This document shows, in pieces, positions 52,838-60,020 of a DNA stretch of 60,020 bases. The position numbers and the translations under genes are program-made. The notes beneath the pieces are model-generated. The model saw only the letters and a program-made list of their open reading frames with translations, was not told the DNA's origin and searched no databases. The stretch is from NCBI GenBank assembly GCA_900540875.1, contig UQHT01000015.1:1-60020 (forward strand), read 5' to 3'. Each line of letters starts with the position of its first letter. Positions within the stretch are counted from its first letter, which is position 1. The stretch is from an uncultured Collinsella sp. Lineage in GTDB: Bacteria; Actinomycetota; Coriobacteriia; Coriobacteriales; Coriobacteriaceae.

Positions 52838-55114
52838 TTACGCATCCTTGGCAGACGGCTTAACAGAAGCAGACTTGGCCTTGGTAGCGGCCTTTTTGGC
52901 AGCCGGTTTCTTGGCTGCGGCCTTAGCAGCGGGCTTTGCGGCAGCCTTGGCCTTGGCCTTGGTCGTCGTAGCCTTGGCCTTAGCCGGAGCCTTCTTAGCA
53001 GCCGCAGGCTTGGGCTTCACCGAAGACATGCGCTTTTTGGGCGCAGCCTTGGGCTCCTCGACCACGGGCGGCTTATAGCTGCTGGGACCGCGGCGCTTAA
53101 GCACCACACCTGCCAGACCGGGTACCTTAATCTCGATGGAGTCCATCTGCCCGTTCCAGGGATAGGGCTCGCTCGAGCAGGTGTAGGGCTCCTTGCCGGC
53201 ATAGCCGCTGCCGCCAAACTCAGGACGGTCGGAATCGAAGATGACCTCCCAGTCGCCCTCGCGCGGCACGCCCACACGGAAGCTCTCGTAGCTCGCCGGA
53301 TCAAAGTTGATCAGGATCACCAGGTCGTCGTCGATGTCCTCTCCCTGGCGCACAAAGCTCACGATGGACTGCTTGGAGTTGTCCGCATCGATCCAGGTAA
53401 AGCCGTCGTCGGTGTAGCCGCGCTCGTACAGGGCGGGCTCGGCGGTGTATAGGTGATTGAGCGCCTTAATGAACGCCTGATGATGACGGTGGGTCTCGTA
53501 CTCCTCGGTCAGGAACCACTGGATGGACTCGTAGTAGCGCCATTCGATAAACTGGCCGATCTCGTTGCCCATAAAGTTGAGCTTGGCACCGGGGTGCGTC
53601 ATCTGGTAGAAGGCCAGCGTGCGCAGGCCGGCAAACTGGCGCCACCAGTCGCCCGGCATGCGGCCAATGAGCGAGCACTTGCCGTGCACGACCTCGTCGT
53701 GGCTTAGCGGGCAGATAAAGTTCTCGGTAAAGGCGTACATAATGGAGAACGTGAGCAGCCCGTGGTTGCCGGGGCGCCACGGAAAATCGGTCTGCATATA
53801 GTGCAGGGTGTCGTTCATCCAGCCCATGTCCCACTTGTAGTGGAAGCCCAGGCCGCCGTCCTGCGGCGGATAGGTCACGAGCGGCCACGCGGTGGACTCC
53901 TCGGCCATCATCATCACGTCGGGGTAGTGGGCCTCCACGGCGCAGTTGACCTGGCGGATAAACGCGCTGGCGTCCAGGTCCTCCTCGGTACCGTACTTGT
54001 TGAACTTCTTTTGGCCCGGATCGTCGATGCCAAAGTTGAGGTACAGCATGCTGGACACGCCGTCCATGCGAATGCCGTCCGCGTGGAAGTTCTCGAGCCA
54101 GTACAGCACGTTGGAGACCAGGAAGGAGCGGACCTCGCCGCGGGCGAAGTCAAACTTGTGCGTGCCCCAGTTGGGGTGAATCTCGTGCTCAAACAGCATG
54201 TGGCCGTTAAACGTGGCAAGGCCGTGGGAGTCGGCGCAAAAACCGCCGGGCACCCAGTCCATGATCACGCCGATGCCCGCCTCGTGGCATGCATCGATAA
54301 AGTGCATGAGCTGCTGTGGGTTGCCATAGCGCGACGTGGCGGCGTAGTAACCGGTCGTCTGGTAGCCCCAGGAGCCATCGAAGGGGTGCTCCATAAGCGG
54401 CATGACCTCGATATGCGTATAGCCCATGTCGCGCACGTAGTCCACGAGCTCCACCGACAGGTCGTCGTAGGTATAAAACTCGCCGCGCTGCGCGGGGAAG
54501 GTATCCATGGGGCCGGGGTAGTTGCCGTACTCGTCGGGCTCGCCCTGCGGCGCGTCGCCGTGGCGCTTCCACGAGCCAATATGCACCTCGTAGATGTTAA
54601 GGGGCTGCGACATATGGTTATGGTTGGCGCGGCGCTGGAGCCATGCGGCGTCGTTCCACTTATAGCCGTCGAGGGTCCACAGCACGCTCGCCGTACCCGG
54701 AGGGCACTCGGCCTTAAAGGCATACGGATCGGCCTTGTAGAGCTTTTCGCCCTCGTTGGTCTCGATGAGGTACTTATAGAGCTGGCCCTGCTCGGCACCA
54801 GGAATAAAGCCTTCCCAAATAGCGCTCGTATGTACGGGCACCAGCGGGTTGGCTTCCTCATCCCAATTATTAAATTCGCCAATGACGTGAACGCTCTTTA
54901 CGTCGGGCGCCCAAACGCAAAAACGCCAGCCGCGCGTACGGTTTTGCGTATCGGGATGCGCGCCCATCTTTTCCCAGCTGCGCTCCCACGTACCAATGCC
55001 AAACAGATAGACATCGTCTTTGGTGAGCTCCGGTGCGTGCGGGGCGGCTTTACGGGTAGCGGGCTTTTTGGTTGCTGGCTTTAGCTTTGTATCGCTCACG
55101 TTTGATCCCATCAT
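52838..55114 (-). CDS. glgB: 1,4-alpha-glucan branching enzyme (GH13) with basic Lys/Ala tails
   Basis: A 758-residue branching enzyme. It has a CBM48-like domain (WRFCVWAPDVKSVHVIGEFN), the GH13 barrel with YEVHIGSWKR, DGIRMDGVSSMLY (nucleophile Asp), MMMAEESTAWP (acid Glu) and CPLSHDEVVHGK, and a C-terminal beta domain. The last 80 or so residues (52838 to about 53080) are Lys/Ala/Pro repeats such as AAAKKAPAKAKA. A shorter basic stretch (KPATKKPATRKAA) sits at the N-terminus. The start is uncertain: ATG at 55114 or 55111 lacks a clear ribosome-binding site, while GTG at 55099 follows GGGAT. The frame further upstream is not convincing. Confidence 0.9.
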   Translation of the reverse strand: MMGSNVSDTKLKPATKKPATRKAAPHAPELTKDDVYLFGIGTWERSWEKMGAHPDTQNRTRGWRFCVWAPDVKSVHVIGEFNNWDEEANPLVPVHTSAIWEGFIPGAEQGQLYKYLIETNEGEKLYKADPYAFKAECPPGTASVLWTLDGYKWNDAAWLQRRANHNHMSQPLNIYEVHIGSWKRHGDAPQGEPDEYGNYPGPMDTFPAQRGEFYTYDDLSVELVDYVRDMGYTHIEVMPLMEHPFDGSWGYQTTGYYAATSRYGNPQQLMHFIDACHEAGIGVIMDWVPGGFCADSHGLATFNGHMLFEHEIHPNWGTHKFDFARGEVRSFLVSNVLYWLENFHADGIRMDGVSSMLYLNFGIDDPGQKKFNKYGTEEDLDASAFIRQVNCAVEAHYPDVMMMAEESTAWPLVTYPPQDGGLGFHYKWDMGWMNDTLHYMQTDFPWRPGNHGLLTFSIMYAFTENFICPLSHDEVVHGKCSLIGRMPGDWWRQFAGLRTLAFYQMTHPGAKLNFMGNEIGQFIEWRYYESIQWFLTEEYETHRHHQAFIKALNHLYTAEPALYERGYTDDGFTWIDADNSKQSIVSFVRQGEDIDDDLVILINFDPASYESFRVGVPREGDWEVIFDSDRPEFGGSGYAGKEPYTCSSEPYPWNGQMDSIEIKVPGLAGVVLKRRGPSSYKPPVVEEPKAAPKKRMSSVKPKPAAAKKAPAKAKATTTKAKAKAAAKPAAKAAAKKPAAKKAATKAKSASVKPSAKDA

Positions 55115-55445
55115 GACGCGGCAGCGTATTGCCTTGGTGACTAGATGCGAAAGGTCCAAGGCTGCACGAATCGAAGGGACGGCAAAGTTTCTGTGATTCG
55201 TTCCACCTCGCGTGCTCGGTGGAACTTTCGGCAAAAACTACGATAACACCTGTACGTTAGTTTTATGAACGAAAGCGGATTTGCGGGTGCGTTTAATCGG
55301 TAAGCGACATGTTTATACCACTGACAGAATTGCCGTGGTAAAACTCTTGACAGTTTTACCAATTTGGGTTTCAAAATTGTTTGGCTGACGTTTGGTAAAA
55401 CGTTTTTAGCAGGATGTTTACCATTTGATATCGAAAGGTTCGTTT
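55115..55445. promoter_or_regulatory. Divergent regulatory gap with TGGTAAAAC inverted repeats
   Basis: The gap separates divergent glgB and the HAD gene. TGGTAAAAC (55336-55344) faces GTTTTACCA (55353-55361) with TTGACA between them. A second TGGTAAAAC (55393-55401), continuing to AAAACGTTTT, faces GTTTACCA (55416-55423). The repeated half-site and LacI-like CG-centred core suggest an operator pair over a promoter for the HAD gene. A GTTCCACC/GGTGGAAC hairpin (55200-55225) lies in the glgB leader. I see no gene here. Confidence 0.5.
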
Positions 55446-56135
55446 ATGTCCCATACCGCCGCTCCCAAGGTTGCTTTTATTTTCGATTGCGACGGCACGC
55501 TGGTTAATAGCACCCCCGTATGGGGCTACGCCCAGCCCGAATTATTGCACCGACACGGAGTTGACGTGACGGTCGACGATTTTGCCCGGTTTGAGCATCT
55601 TTCACTCGAGGACGAATGCCAGGCCTACCACGACACGTGGGGCATTGGCGCAAATGGTGAGGAGCTGTATCGCGAGCTGAGCAATATTCTGATTGATGGG
55701 TACTCCAAGGTGCCGCCGCGCGAGGGACTCCTACAATTATTGGAGCAGGCGAAGGCGGCGGGCATTGCCATGTGCGTGGCTACGTCCACTCCGGCCGAGC
55801 TGGTGCAGTCTGCGCTCGCAGGTGCCGGGCTCGACGCTTACATGGAGTTTGTTACCACGACGGGTGAGGCAGGACGCTCCAAACAGTTCCCCGATGTGTA
55901 CGAGCTGGCGCTGCGCCGCCTGGAGGAGCGCCACGGGTGTAAGTTTGAGCGCGCTTGGGTGTTTGAGGACGCCGTCTTTGGCCTTAAGAGCTCTGGGGTC
56001 GCCGGCTTTAAGCGCGTGGGTATTTATGACCCGCACGGTCGTATGAATCGCGACGACGTGCGCGCCAACTGCGATATCTTTATTGACAGCTATGAGGAGC
56101 TGGATTTGGATCGCGTTCTTGCGTATGAAGGTTAG
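55446..56135 (+). CDS. HAD-superfamily hydrolase, beta-phosphoglucomutase-like
   Basis: A 229-residue HAD phosphatase. Motif I IFDCDGTLVNS has the nucleophile Asp and general-acid Asp, motif II is CVATSTPAEL, and the DAVFG motif near the C-terminus (WVFEDAVFGLKSSGVAG) carries the metal-binding acids. The small helical cap places it with the subfamily including beta-phosphoglucomutase and small sugar-phosphate phosphatases. Substrate is unknown, though position opposite glgB behind a possible sugar operator hints at sugar phosphates. The ATG at 55446 follows GAAAGG. thiN follows 9 bases after its stop. Confidence 0.88.
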   Translation: MSHTAAPKVAFIFDCDGTLVNSTPVWGYAQPELLHRHGVDVTVDDFARFEHLSLEDECQAYHDTWGIGANGEELYRELSNILIDGYSKVPPREGLLQLLEQAKAAGIAMCVATSTPAELVQSALAGAGLDAYMEFVTTTGEAGRSKQFPDVYELALRRLEERHGCKFERAWVFEDAVFGLKSSGVAGFKRVGIYDPHGRMNRDDVRANCDIFIDSYEELDLDRVLAYEG

Positions 56136-56144
56136 GCGAGGGCT

Positions 56145-56825
56145 GTGGCTTGCAAGGTATTAGTGGTCTGCGGCTCGCCCGTGGTGGCGAGCGCCGATCT
56201 GTTGCGTAGGCTGGCGGGGGAGTGCGACCACGTTGTCGCCGTGGACCGCGGGCTCGACGCGCTGCTGGGTGCGGGACTGAGCTGCGACGTTTATGTAGGA
56301 GATGCCGACACGGTGAGCGACGCGGGCCGTGCGCTGGTCGATGCCGCCACCGACTTTGAAGTTGAACGCCACGACCCCTACAAGGACTATACCGATCTGG
56401 CGCTGGCGCTCGATTCCGCTCGTCGCCGCTGGCCAGGTGCCGAAGTGGTTGCGACCTGCGCCACCGGCGGCCGTCCGGACATGGCACTTTCAGTACTGGG
56501 ACTGCTCGCAGGCTACGAGGATGCCCCTGTCTGGATCGCCGAGGACAAGGTGGTCGCTCGCATCCTGCACGGAGGCGAATCGTGGACCATCAAAGGCGCC
56601 GAAGGCAAGACGTTCTCCATCATCGCCATAGCCCCCAATACCGAGGTTAGCGAGCACGGCCTAGAGTGGGAACTAGATCACAGCCCCCTGGGTTTGTTGG
56701 CCGACACAGGCATTAGCAACATAGTAAGATCTACTGCAAAGATCGAAGTCCACACCGGTACTGCAATAGCGTATTTGCTGCATCAGGGTTTTATCGGGAC
56801 GGCGGATAAAAATAATCGCTCGTAG
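56145..56825 (+). CDS. thiN: Thiamine pyrophosphokinase
   Basis: A 226-residue enzyme converting thiamine to thiamine diphosphate. VVAVDRGLDALLGAGL, VYVGDADTVS, the key HDPYKDYTDLALAL acid/Lys block and ATGGRPDMAL are the conserved substrate and metal sites. A C-terminal beta domain follows. GTG at 56145 has GCGAGG upstream. Its last codons lie inside an inverted repeat that may terminate transcription. Confidence 0.9.
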   Translation: MACKVLVVCGSPVVASADLLRRLAGECDHVVAVDRGLDALLGAGLSCDVYVGDADTVSDAGRALVDAATDFEVERHDPYKDYTDLALALDSARRRWPGAEVVATCATGGRPDMALSVLGLLAGYEDAPVWIAEDKVVARILHGGESWTIKGAEGKTFSIIAIAPNTEVSEHGLEWELDHSPLGLLADTGISNIVRSTAKIEVHTGTAIAYLLHQGFIGTADKNNRS

Positions 56826-56848
56826 AGTGATTATTTTTGCCTCGTCCC
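56796..56848. repeat. GGGACG-ended inverted repeat overlapping the thiN stop
   Basis: GGGACG...AAAAATAATC pairs with GATTATTTTT...CGTCCC with a few mismatches. The thiN stop codon is in the loop side. It resembles the other GGGAC/GTCCC palindromes and may also act as terminator. Confidence 0.7.
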
Positions 56849-56889
56849 AGGAAAACCCGTAAGTGCGAGGATCAATTGCAAAAAACTTC

Positions 56890-56918
56890 TTGCACAACTA
56901 AGAATCTTCCCCTATAGT
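56890..56918 (+). promoter_or_regulatory. tRNA-Ala promoter
   Basis: TTGCAC (56890-56895) and TATAGT (56913-56918) are separated by exactly 17 bases, 13 bases before the tRNA. Confidence 0.8.
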
Positions 56919-56931
56919 ATCTCCTCGTCAC

Positions 56932-57007
56932 GGGGGCGTAGCTCAGCTGGGAGAGCGCTTGACTGGCAGTCAAGAGGTCAGGGGTTCGATCCCCCTCGTC
57001 TCCACCA
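56932..57007 (+). tRNA. tRNA-Ala (GGC)
   Basis: A complete 76-base tRNA with D-arm TAGCTCAGCTGGGAGAGC, anticodon loop CTGGCAG in a CTTGA/TCAAG stem giving anticodon GGC, T-loop GTTCGATC and encoded CCA. The acceptor stem has two G-T pairs. Confidence 0.95.
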
Positions 57008-57017
57008 TCGTGAATGT

Positions 57018-57048
57018 AAAGGCCTTCGGAATTCCGAAGGCCTTTTTT
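57018..57048 (+). terminator. Rho-independent terminator after tRNA-Ala
   Basis: A perfect palindrome AAGGCCTTCGGAATTCCGAA and its continuation is followed by six T. Confidence 0.92.
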
Positions 57049-57779
57049 CATGCCAAAACACTACGCGCCACAAACCCCACCTATGCCAACAAAAAGTTGC
57101 ACAATTTATTTCCCATGTCTGTACATAGTTTGTTAGACTAACGCAATTACCAGTGCAGCTCGCCGTTCCATTTGTGCTTAAGGAACGCCCCTAATCACCG
57201 CCAATACCTCAATAACCTGCATCAATGTGAACAACATTCCAAAACAACACCCTTGAACACGCTAAATGAACGATATGTTGTCCACCACAAGCCAAATCAG
57301 TTTCGTTACCAGCTTGTGCTAGGATACTTAGCGTTACATGAGTTCAACTGTGCTCGCGGCTCCAGCAAGTCGCTAAGCGCAGGGTCGATCAGCATCCGGC
57401 CGTAACGGCGGTGCCAGAAACACCACGAGCTCCAATAAAGAAGTTATGCGACGTTATTAATTTGTATTGGGTAATTCCATGATGCAATTATTAGCATGCA
57501 TGCCAATAAGAAGCAGTTTTACAGCTGTTTGCGTGCGGTCCAGTTTTGTTCCCGCTTGACTGGTTCGCACGCAGCCAGCTGGAGACGCGGTCTTTTTGCG
57601 ATACACGGCCGCATCTCTAGCAACTGCGCTTATACATACCGTTCACGGTGGGGCAGAGCCACGTGCTTGTCTGACTGGGCTCAGGGTTTGAATATGGAGC
57701 GCCTTCGCGCATAAGCGCCCTGGCGAAGCCATACCCAAACCCCGTGAGCCACACGTAAGACAGCAAGGGGGTGGTGCTC
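57049..57779 (+). promoter_or_regulatory. Long non-coding leader region upstream of the polysaccharide operon
   Basis: About 730 bases without a convincing gene. The first 480 are visibly AT-richer than the neighbours. A hairpin with arms GCGTGCG/CGCACGC and inner CCAG/CTGG lies at 57531-57572. A second GC-rich one (CTTCGC/GCGAAG, or the inner GCGC-ATAA-GCGC) lies at about 57703-57727, shortly before loaP. Such structured leaders are where LoaP-type antiterminators act. No exact ops element (GGCGGTAG) is seen and no promoter is clear. Confidence 0.45.
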
Positions 57780-58325
57780 GTGTGGTATGTGATTCAGGTC
57801 ATTAACGGTCGCGAAGACGTAATGCGCGAGCGCATCGAGCGTGTGGTGCCAGCGGGCGCCATGCAGGAGCTCTTTTATCCCCAATTTCAAACCGAGATCA
57901 AAGTACACGGCGAATGGGTCAATACGACCAAGCCGCTTTTTCCCGGATATCTTATCTGCGATACGGCAGATCCCCGCACCGTGCAACAGTATCTGCTGCG
58001 CATGGACGACTTTGCCCGGGTGCTTGCCCAGGACGGTCAGTTTGTGCCGCTGGCAAAAGAAGAGGTCCAGCTTATTGGCGGATTTACGCATAGGGGAGAC
58101 CGCGTAGTACCCATGAGCGAGGCCCTAAAAGACGGCGACCAGGTCGTAGTTACGGCTGGTCCGCTGTTGGGCCACGAAGGCCTTATCAAAACCATTAACA
58201 GACGCAAGAGCACTGCTTATCTGGAGCTCGACCTATGCGGCCGACGCGTAACTACGCGCGTTGGCCTTGCAGTGCTTTCGGCCGAGCAGCGCGTAATGCG
58301 AAACCTTAAAAAGGCGATCGCCTAG
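57780..58325 (+). CDS. loaP: NusG-paralogue antiterminator, LoaP type
   Basis: A 181-residue specialised NusG. The NGN domain begins WYVIQVINGREDVMRERIE and contains ELFYPQFQTEIKVHGEW and PLFPGYLICDT. The C-terminal KOW domain has DGDQVVVTAGPLLGHEGLI and ends LGLAVLS-like VGLAVLSAEQR. LoaP proteins travel with RNA polymerase and prevent termination in long polysaccharide or metabolite operons. Three in-frame GTGs are possible; 57780 is preferred because AAGGGGG lies 8 bases before it and the protein then begins at WYVIQV as in relatives. It is the first gene of the surface-polysaccharide operon. Confidence 0.87.
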   Translation: MWYVIQVINGREDVMRERIERVVPAGAMQELFYPQFQTEIKVHGEWVNTTKPLFPGYLICDTADPRTVQQYLLRMDDFARVLAQDGQFVPLAKEEVQLIGGFTHRGDRVVPMSEALKDGDQVVVTAGPLLGHEGLIKTINRRKSTAYLELDLCGRRVTTRVGLAVLSAEQRVMRNLKKAIA

Positions 58326-58391
58326 CTGTTGGCGACCGCTACACAGAACAGGGAGGATCCCCGACCCGGGGACGAAGTCTTGGAAGAAAAC

Positions 58392-59141
58392 GTGTCGGAT
58401 AAAACTCAATTTGCAACGGATGCGCCTGCGGGGGCAGCGCTCATTTCTCAGGCCATGGACCGGCGTGAGGGCGCCGCCAGCTACAGGGCCATGCAATCCA
58501 TCATGGACTGGGACAACTCGCGCCTGGCCTACCGGGCCATAAAGCGCACGTTTGATATCGTTTTCAGCGGTGTTGTACTCGTCCTCATCGCGATCCCCGG
58601 TCTGGTGTTGGCCGCCGCCATCCGCCTGGAGAGCGAGGGCAACCCGTTTTACAGCCAGATCCGCGTTGGTCAGACCCGCCCCGACGGCAGCCTGACCACC
58701 TTCCGCATGTGGAAGTTCCGCTCCATGTACAGGGATGCCGACGAGCGCCTGGCCGAGCTCAAGGAGCAGAACGAGATCGCCGGTGCCATGTTCAAGATGA
58801 GGGAGGACCCCCGCGTAACGAAAATCGGCAAGTTCATCCGCAAGCACTCGATCGACGAGTTCCCGCAGTTCCTGAACGTCTTTCTGGGTCAGATGTCCGT
58901 GGTGGGCCCGCGTCCGCCGCTGCCGAATGAGGTGGCCGAGTACACGGAATACGACCTGCAGCGCCTGGCCGTGAAGCCGGGAATTACCGGCTGGTGGCAG
59001 GTTACGGAGCGCAATTCGACCGGGTTCGACGGCATGGTCCGCCGAGACCTGGAGTACATCGCCAACCGGGGCATTTTTACCGACCTCAAGATCGTTGTCC
59101 TCACGGTGATCGAGGTCATCACCGGTAAGGGTGCGTGCTAA
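58392..59141 (+). CDS. Undecaprenyl-phosphate sugar-phosphate transferase (initiating transferase)
   Basis: A 249-residue member of the bacterial sugar-transferase family (PF02397 type) that loads the first sugar phosphate onto the lipid carrier. One membrane segment (about residues 55-78) precedes the catalytic domain with FYSQIRVGQ, FRMWKFRSMYRDAD, SIDEFPQFLNVFLGQMSVVG, PRPPLPNE and KPGITGWWQV. The DE and PRP motifs are intact. It is the short single-helix form. The start is uncertain: GTG at 58392 has GGAAGA upstream, and TTG at 58329 would add 21 residues. It is followed by the wecG-type gene with a TAATG overlap. Confidence 0.88.
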   Translation: MSDKTQFATDAPAGAALISQAMDRREGAASYRAMQSIMDWDNSRLAYRAIKRTFDIVFSGVVLVLIAIPGLVLAAAIRLESEGNPFYSQIRVGQTRPDGSLTTFRMWKFRSMYRDADERLAELKEQNEIAGAMFKMREDPRVTKIGKFIRKHSIDEFPQFLNVFLGQMSVVGPRPPLPNEVAEYTEYDLQRLAVKPGITGWWQVTERNSTGFDGMVRRDLEYIANRGIFTDLKIVVLTVIEVITGKGAC

Positions 59142-59917
59142 TGCTTCAGGACTATTCTAAATTCGTTGAGCTCAAGCGCGTTCCCGTAATCGATGTTCCG
59201 ATCACGGGAACCAATATGTCTGAGTGTGTCGAGTTTCTCACTCGCCATATAGATGAGCTACATGGCGAATATATTTGTGTTTCCAATGCTCATACCTCGG
59301 TTATGGCCCATGACGACCCTTCCTATTGGGCCTGCCAAGCTGACTCCCTCATGTCCGTTCCCGACGGCAAGCCTTTATCTGTCGTCGGACGTAAAACAAT
59401 AGAGTCTATGGGGCGTGTAACTGGACCCGATCTGATGCGAGAGATATTCAATATTTCCTTGCAGCAAGGATGGAGCCATTACTTCTACGGTAACGAGCAG
59501 AAGAATCTCGACGCTCTCAAAAATTCACTTCAAGAGGAATATCCAGGCCTGGAAATCGCTGGCATGGAGCCTTCGGTTTTCCGACCGCTCTCCGACAGCG
59601 AGAAGCGAGACCTTTCGCGACGTATCGCTGATTCGGATGCAGACTTCGCATGGATTGCTCTTGGCGCGCCCCGTCAAGAAGTTCTTATGCACGAGCTCAA
59701 GGGAGGGCCACAACCGTTGATGATCGGTGTTGGCGGAGCGTTCAACGTTCTCGCCGGCGTGGTGCCAGAGGCGCCGATGTGGATGCAAAACCTGAGTCTC
59801 GAGTGGCTATACAGACTTATTCAAGAGCCGAAGCGGCTTTTCAAACGATACCTCGTAACTAATACGAAATTTCTCTTTTACCAGTTTACAAAAGCCAAAC
59901 GTAAGGAAGGCAAATAG
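59141..59917 (+). CDS. WecG/TagA/CpsF-family glycosyltransferase
   Basis: A 258-residue GT26 enzyme adding the second sugar (typically N-acetylmannosamine(uronate)) to the lipid-linked primer. YICVSNAHTSVMAHDDPSYW, SVPDGKPLSVVGR, VTGPDLMREI, FYGNEQKNLDAL and the WIALGAPRQEVLM motif with GVGGAFNVLAGVVPEAP are diagnostic. The ATG at 59141 shares a base with the previous stop. The C-terminal basic helix ends LFYQFTKAKRKEGK, probably membrane-contacting. The next gene begins directly after the stop. Confidence 0.92.
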   Translation: MLQDYSKFVELKRVPVIDVPITGTNMSECVEFLTRHIDELHGEYICVSNAHTSVMAHDDPSYWACQADSLMSVPDGKPLSVVGRKTIESMGRVTGPDLMREIFNISLQQGWSHYFYGNEQKNLDALKNSLQEEYPGLEIAGMEPSVFRPLSDSEKRDLSRRIADSDADFAWIALGAPRQEVLMHELKGGPQPLMIGVGGAFNVLAGVVPEAPMWMQNLSLEWLYRLIQEPKRLFKRYLVTNTKFLFYQFTKAKRKEGK

Positions 59918-60020
59918 ATGAACGATTCGACCACCTTTAAAGACAAGACCCTGATGATCACGGGCGGCACCGGCTCGTTCGGCAACACCGTGCTCAAGCA
60001 CTTCATGAACACCGACCTGG
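59918..60020 (+). CDS. Nucleotide-sugar dehydratase/epimerase (CapD/FlaA1-like), 5' end only
   Basis: Thirty-four codons are visible before the window ends. They encode TLMITGGTGSFGNTVLKHF, the NAD(P)-binding Rossmann start of the UDP-GlcNAc 4,6-dehydratase/5-epimerase (CapE/FlaA1/PseB) group. AAGGAAGG precedes the ATG, which directly follows the previous stop. It likely supplies a modified UDP-sugar for the polysaccharide. Confidence 0.8.
   Translation, partial: MNDSTTFKDKTLMITGGTGSFGNTVLKHFMNTDL

Noticed and set aside
55141..55374. Minus-strand open frame in the glgB-HAD gap
   Set aside because: It crosses the TGGTAAAAC repeats and a hairpin, with no start signal or domain; the gap looks regulatory.
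57172..57405. Small open frame in the leader before loaP
   Set aside because: No ribosome-binding site, atypical AT-rich codon use and no recognisable domain.
57600..57779. RfaH ops element before the polysaccharide operon
   Set aside because: No GGCGGTAGnnTG match. The NusG paralogue looks like LoaP rather than RfaH.

Overview
The window looks like chromosome of a high-GC Gram-positive of the Coriobacteriia, most like Collinsella. I infer this from overall gene recognition, GC-rich codon use, the absence of any outer-membrane gene, glycogen genes with Lys/Ala-rich tails and a LoaP-type NusG paralogue. It cannot be proven from this stretch alone.

Layout. 1-2241: 3' end of a tRNA-Glu, a YbhN-type membrane protein and a TetR-family regulator. 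2247-2474: remnant of an IS3-family transposase. 2499-8041 (minus): cobalamin-riboswitch-controlled operon with an exported CbiK-like cobaltochelatase, two lipoproteins sharing a domain, and a BtuCD/FecCDE-type ABC transporter. 8553-24980 (plus): sixteen overlapping genes that take cobalt-sirohydrochlorin to cobalamin by the anaerobic route (cbiF, D, L, G, H, ET, A, cobT, U, S, a CobU-like/CobC fusion, cbiB, cobD, cbiP, cobO, cbiC, cbiJ). About 25,011-25,102: remnant of an IS21-family istA. The whole B12 block is therefore bracketed by transposase debris, and by eye it is richer in G+C than its flanks, so it looks like an acquired island.

25,194-32,204 (minus): MacA/MacB-type efflux system, an L,D-transpeptidase and an iron-sulfur L-serine dehydratase. 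32,548-41,969: metK (minus), then gltX, priA, def, fmt and rsmB (plus), then a zinc-ribbon protein (minus). The spaces between these genes hold unusually long inverted repeats carrying GGGAC/GTCCC modules. 42,058-55,114 (minus): a full glycogen/maltodextrin locus: a GH13-GH77 fusion, glgA, glgD, glgC, glgP and glgB. GlgA and GlgB both carry long histone-H1-like Lys/Ala/Pro tails. 55,446-56,825: a HAD phosphatase and thiamine pyrophosphokinase. 56,932-57,007: tRNA-Ala. 57,780-60,020: start of a surface-polysaccharide operon: LoaP-type antiterminator, initiating sugar-phosphate transferase, WecG/TagA-type glycosyltransferase and the 5' end of a nucleotide-sugar dehydratase/epimerase gene, after a roughly 700-base structured leader.

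How it fits together. The cobalamin locus is almost self-contained, but lacks the steps to sirohydrochlorin and any recognisable CbiMNQO cobalt importer. The only chelatase here carries an export signal. The glycogen locus covers activation (glgC/D), elongation (glgA), branching (glgB), phosphorolysis (glgP) and debranching/transfer (GH13-GH77). Starts were chosen from visible ribosome-binding sites and from overlaps with upstream stop codons.
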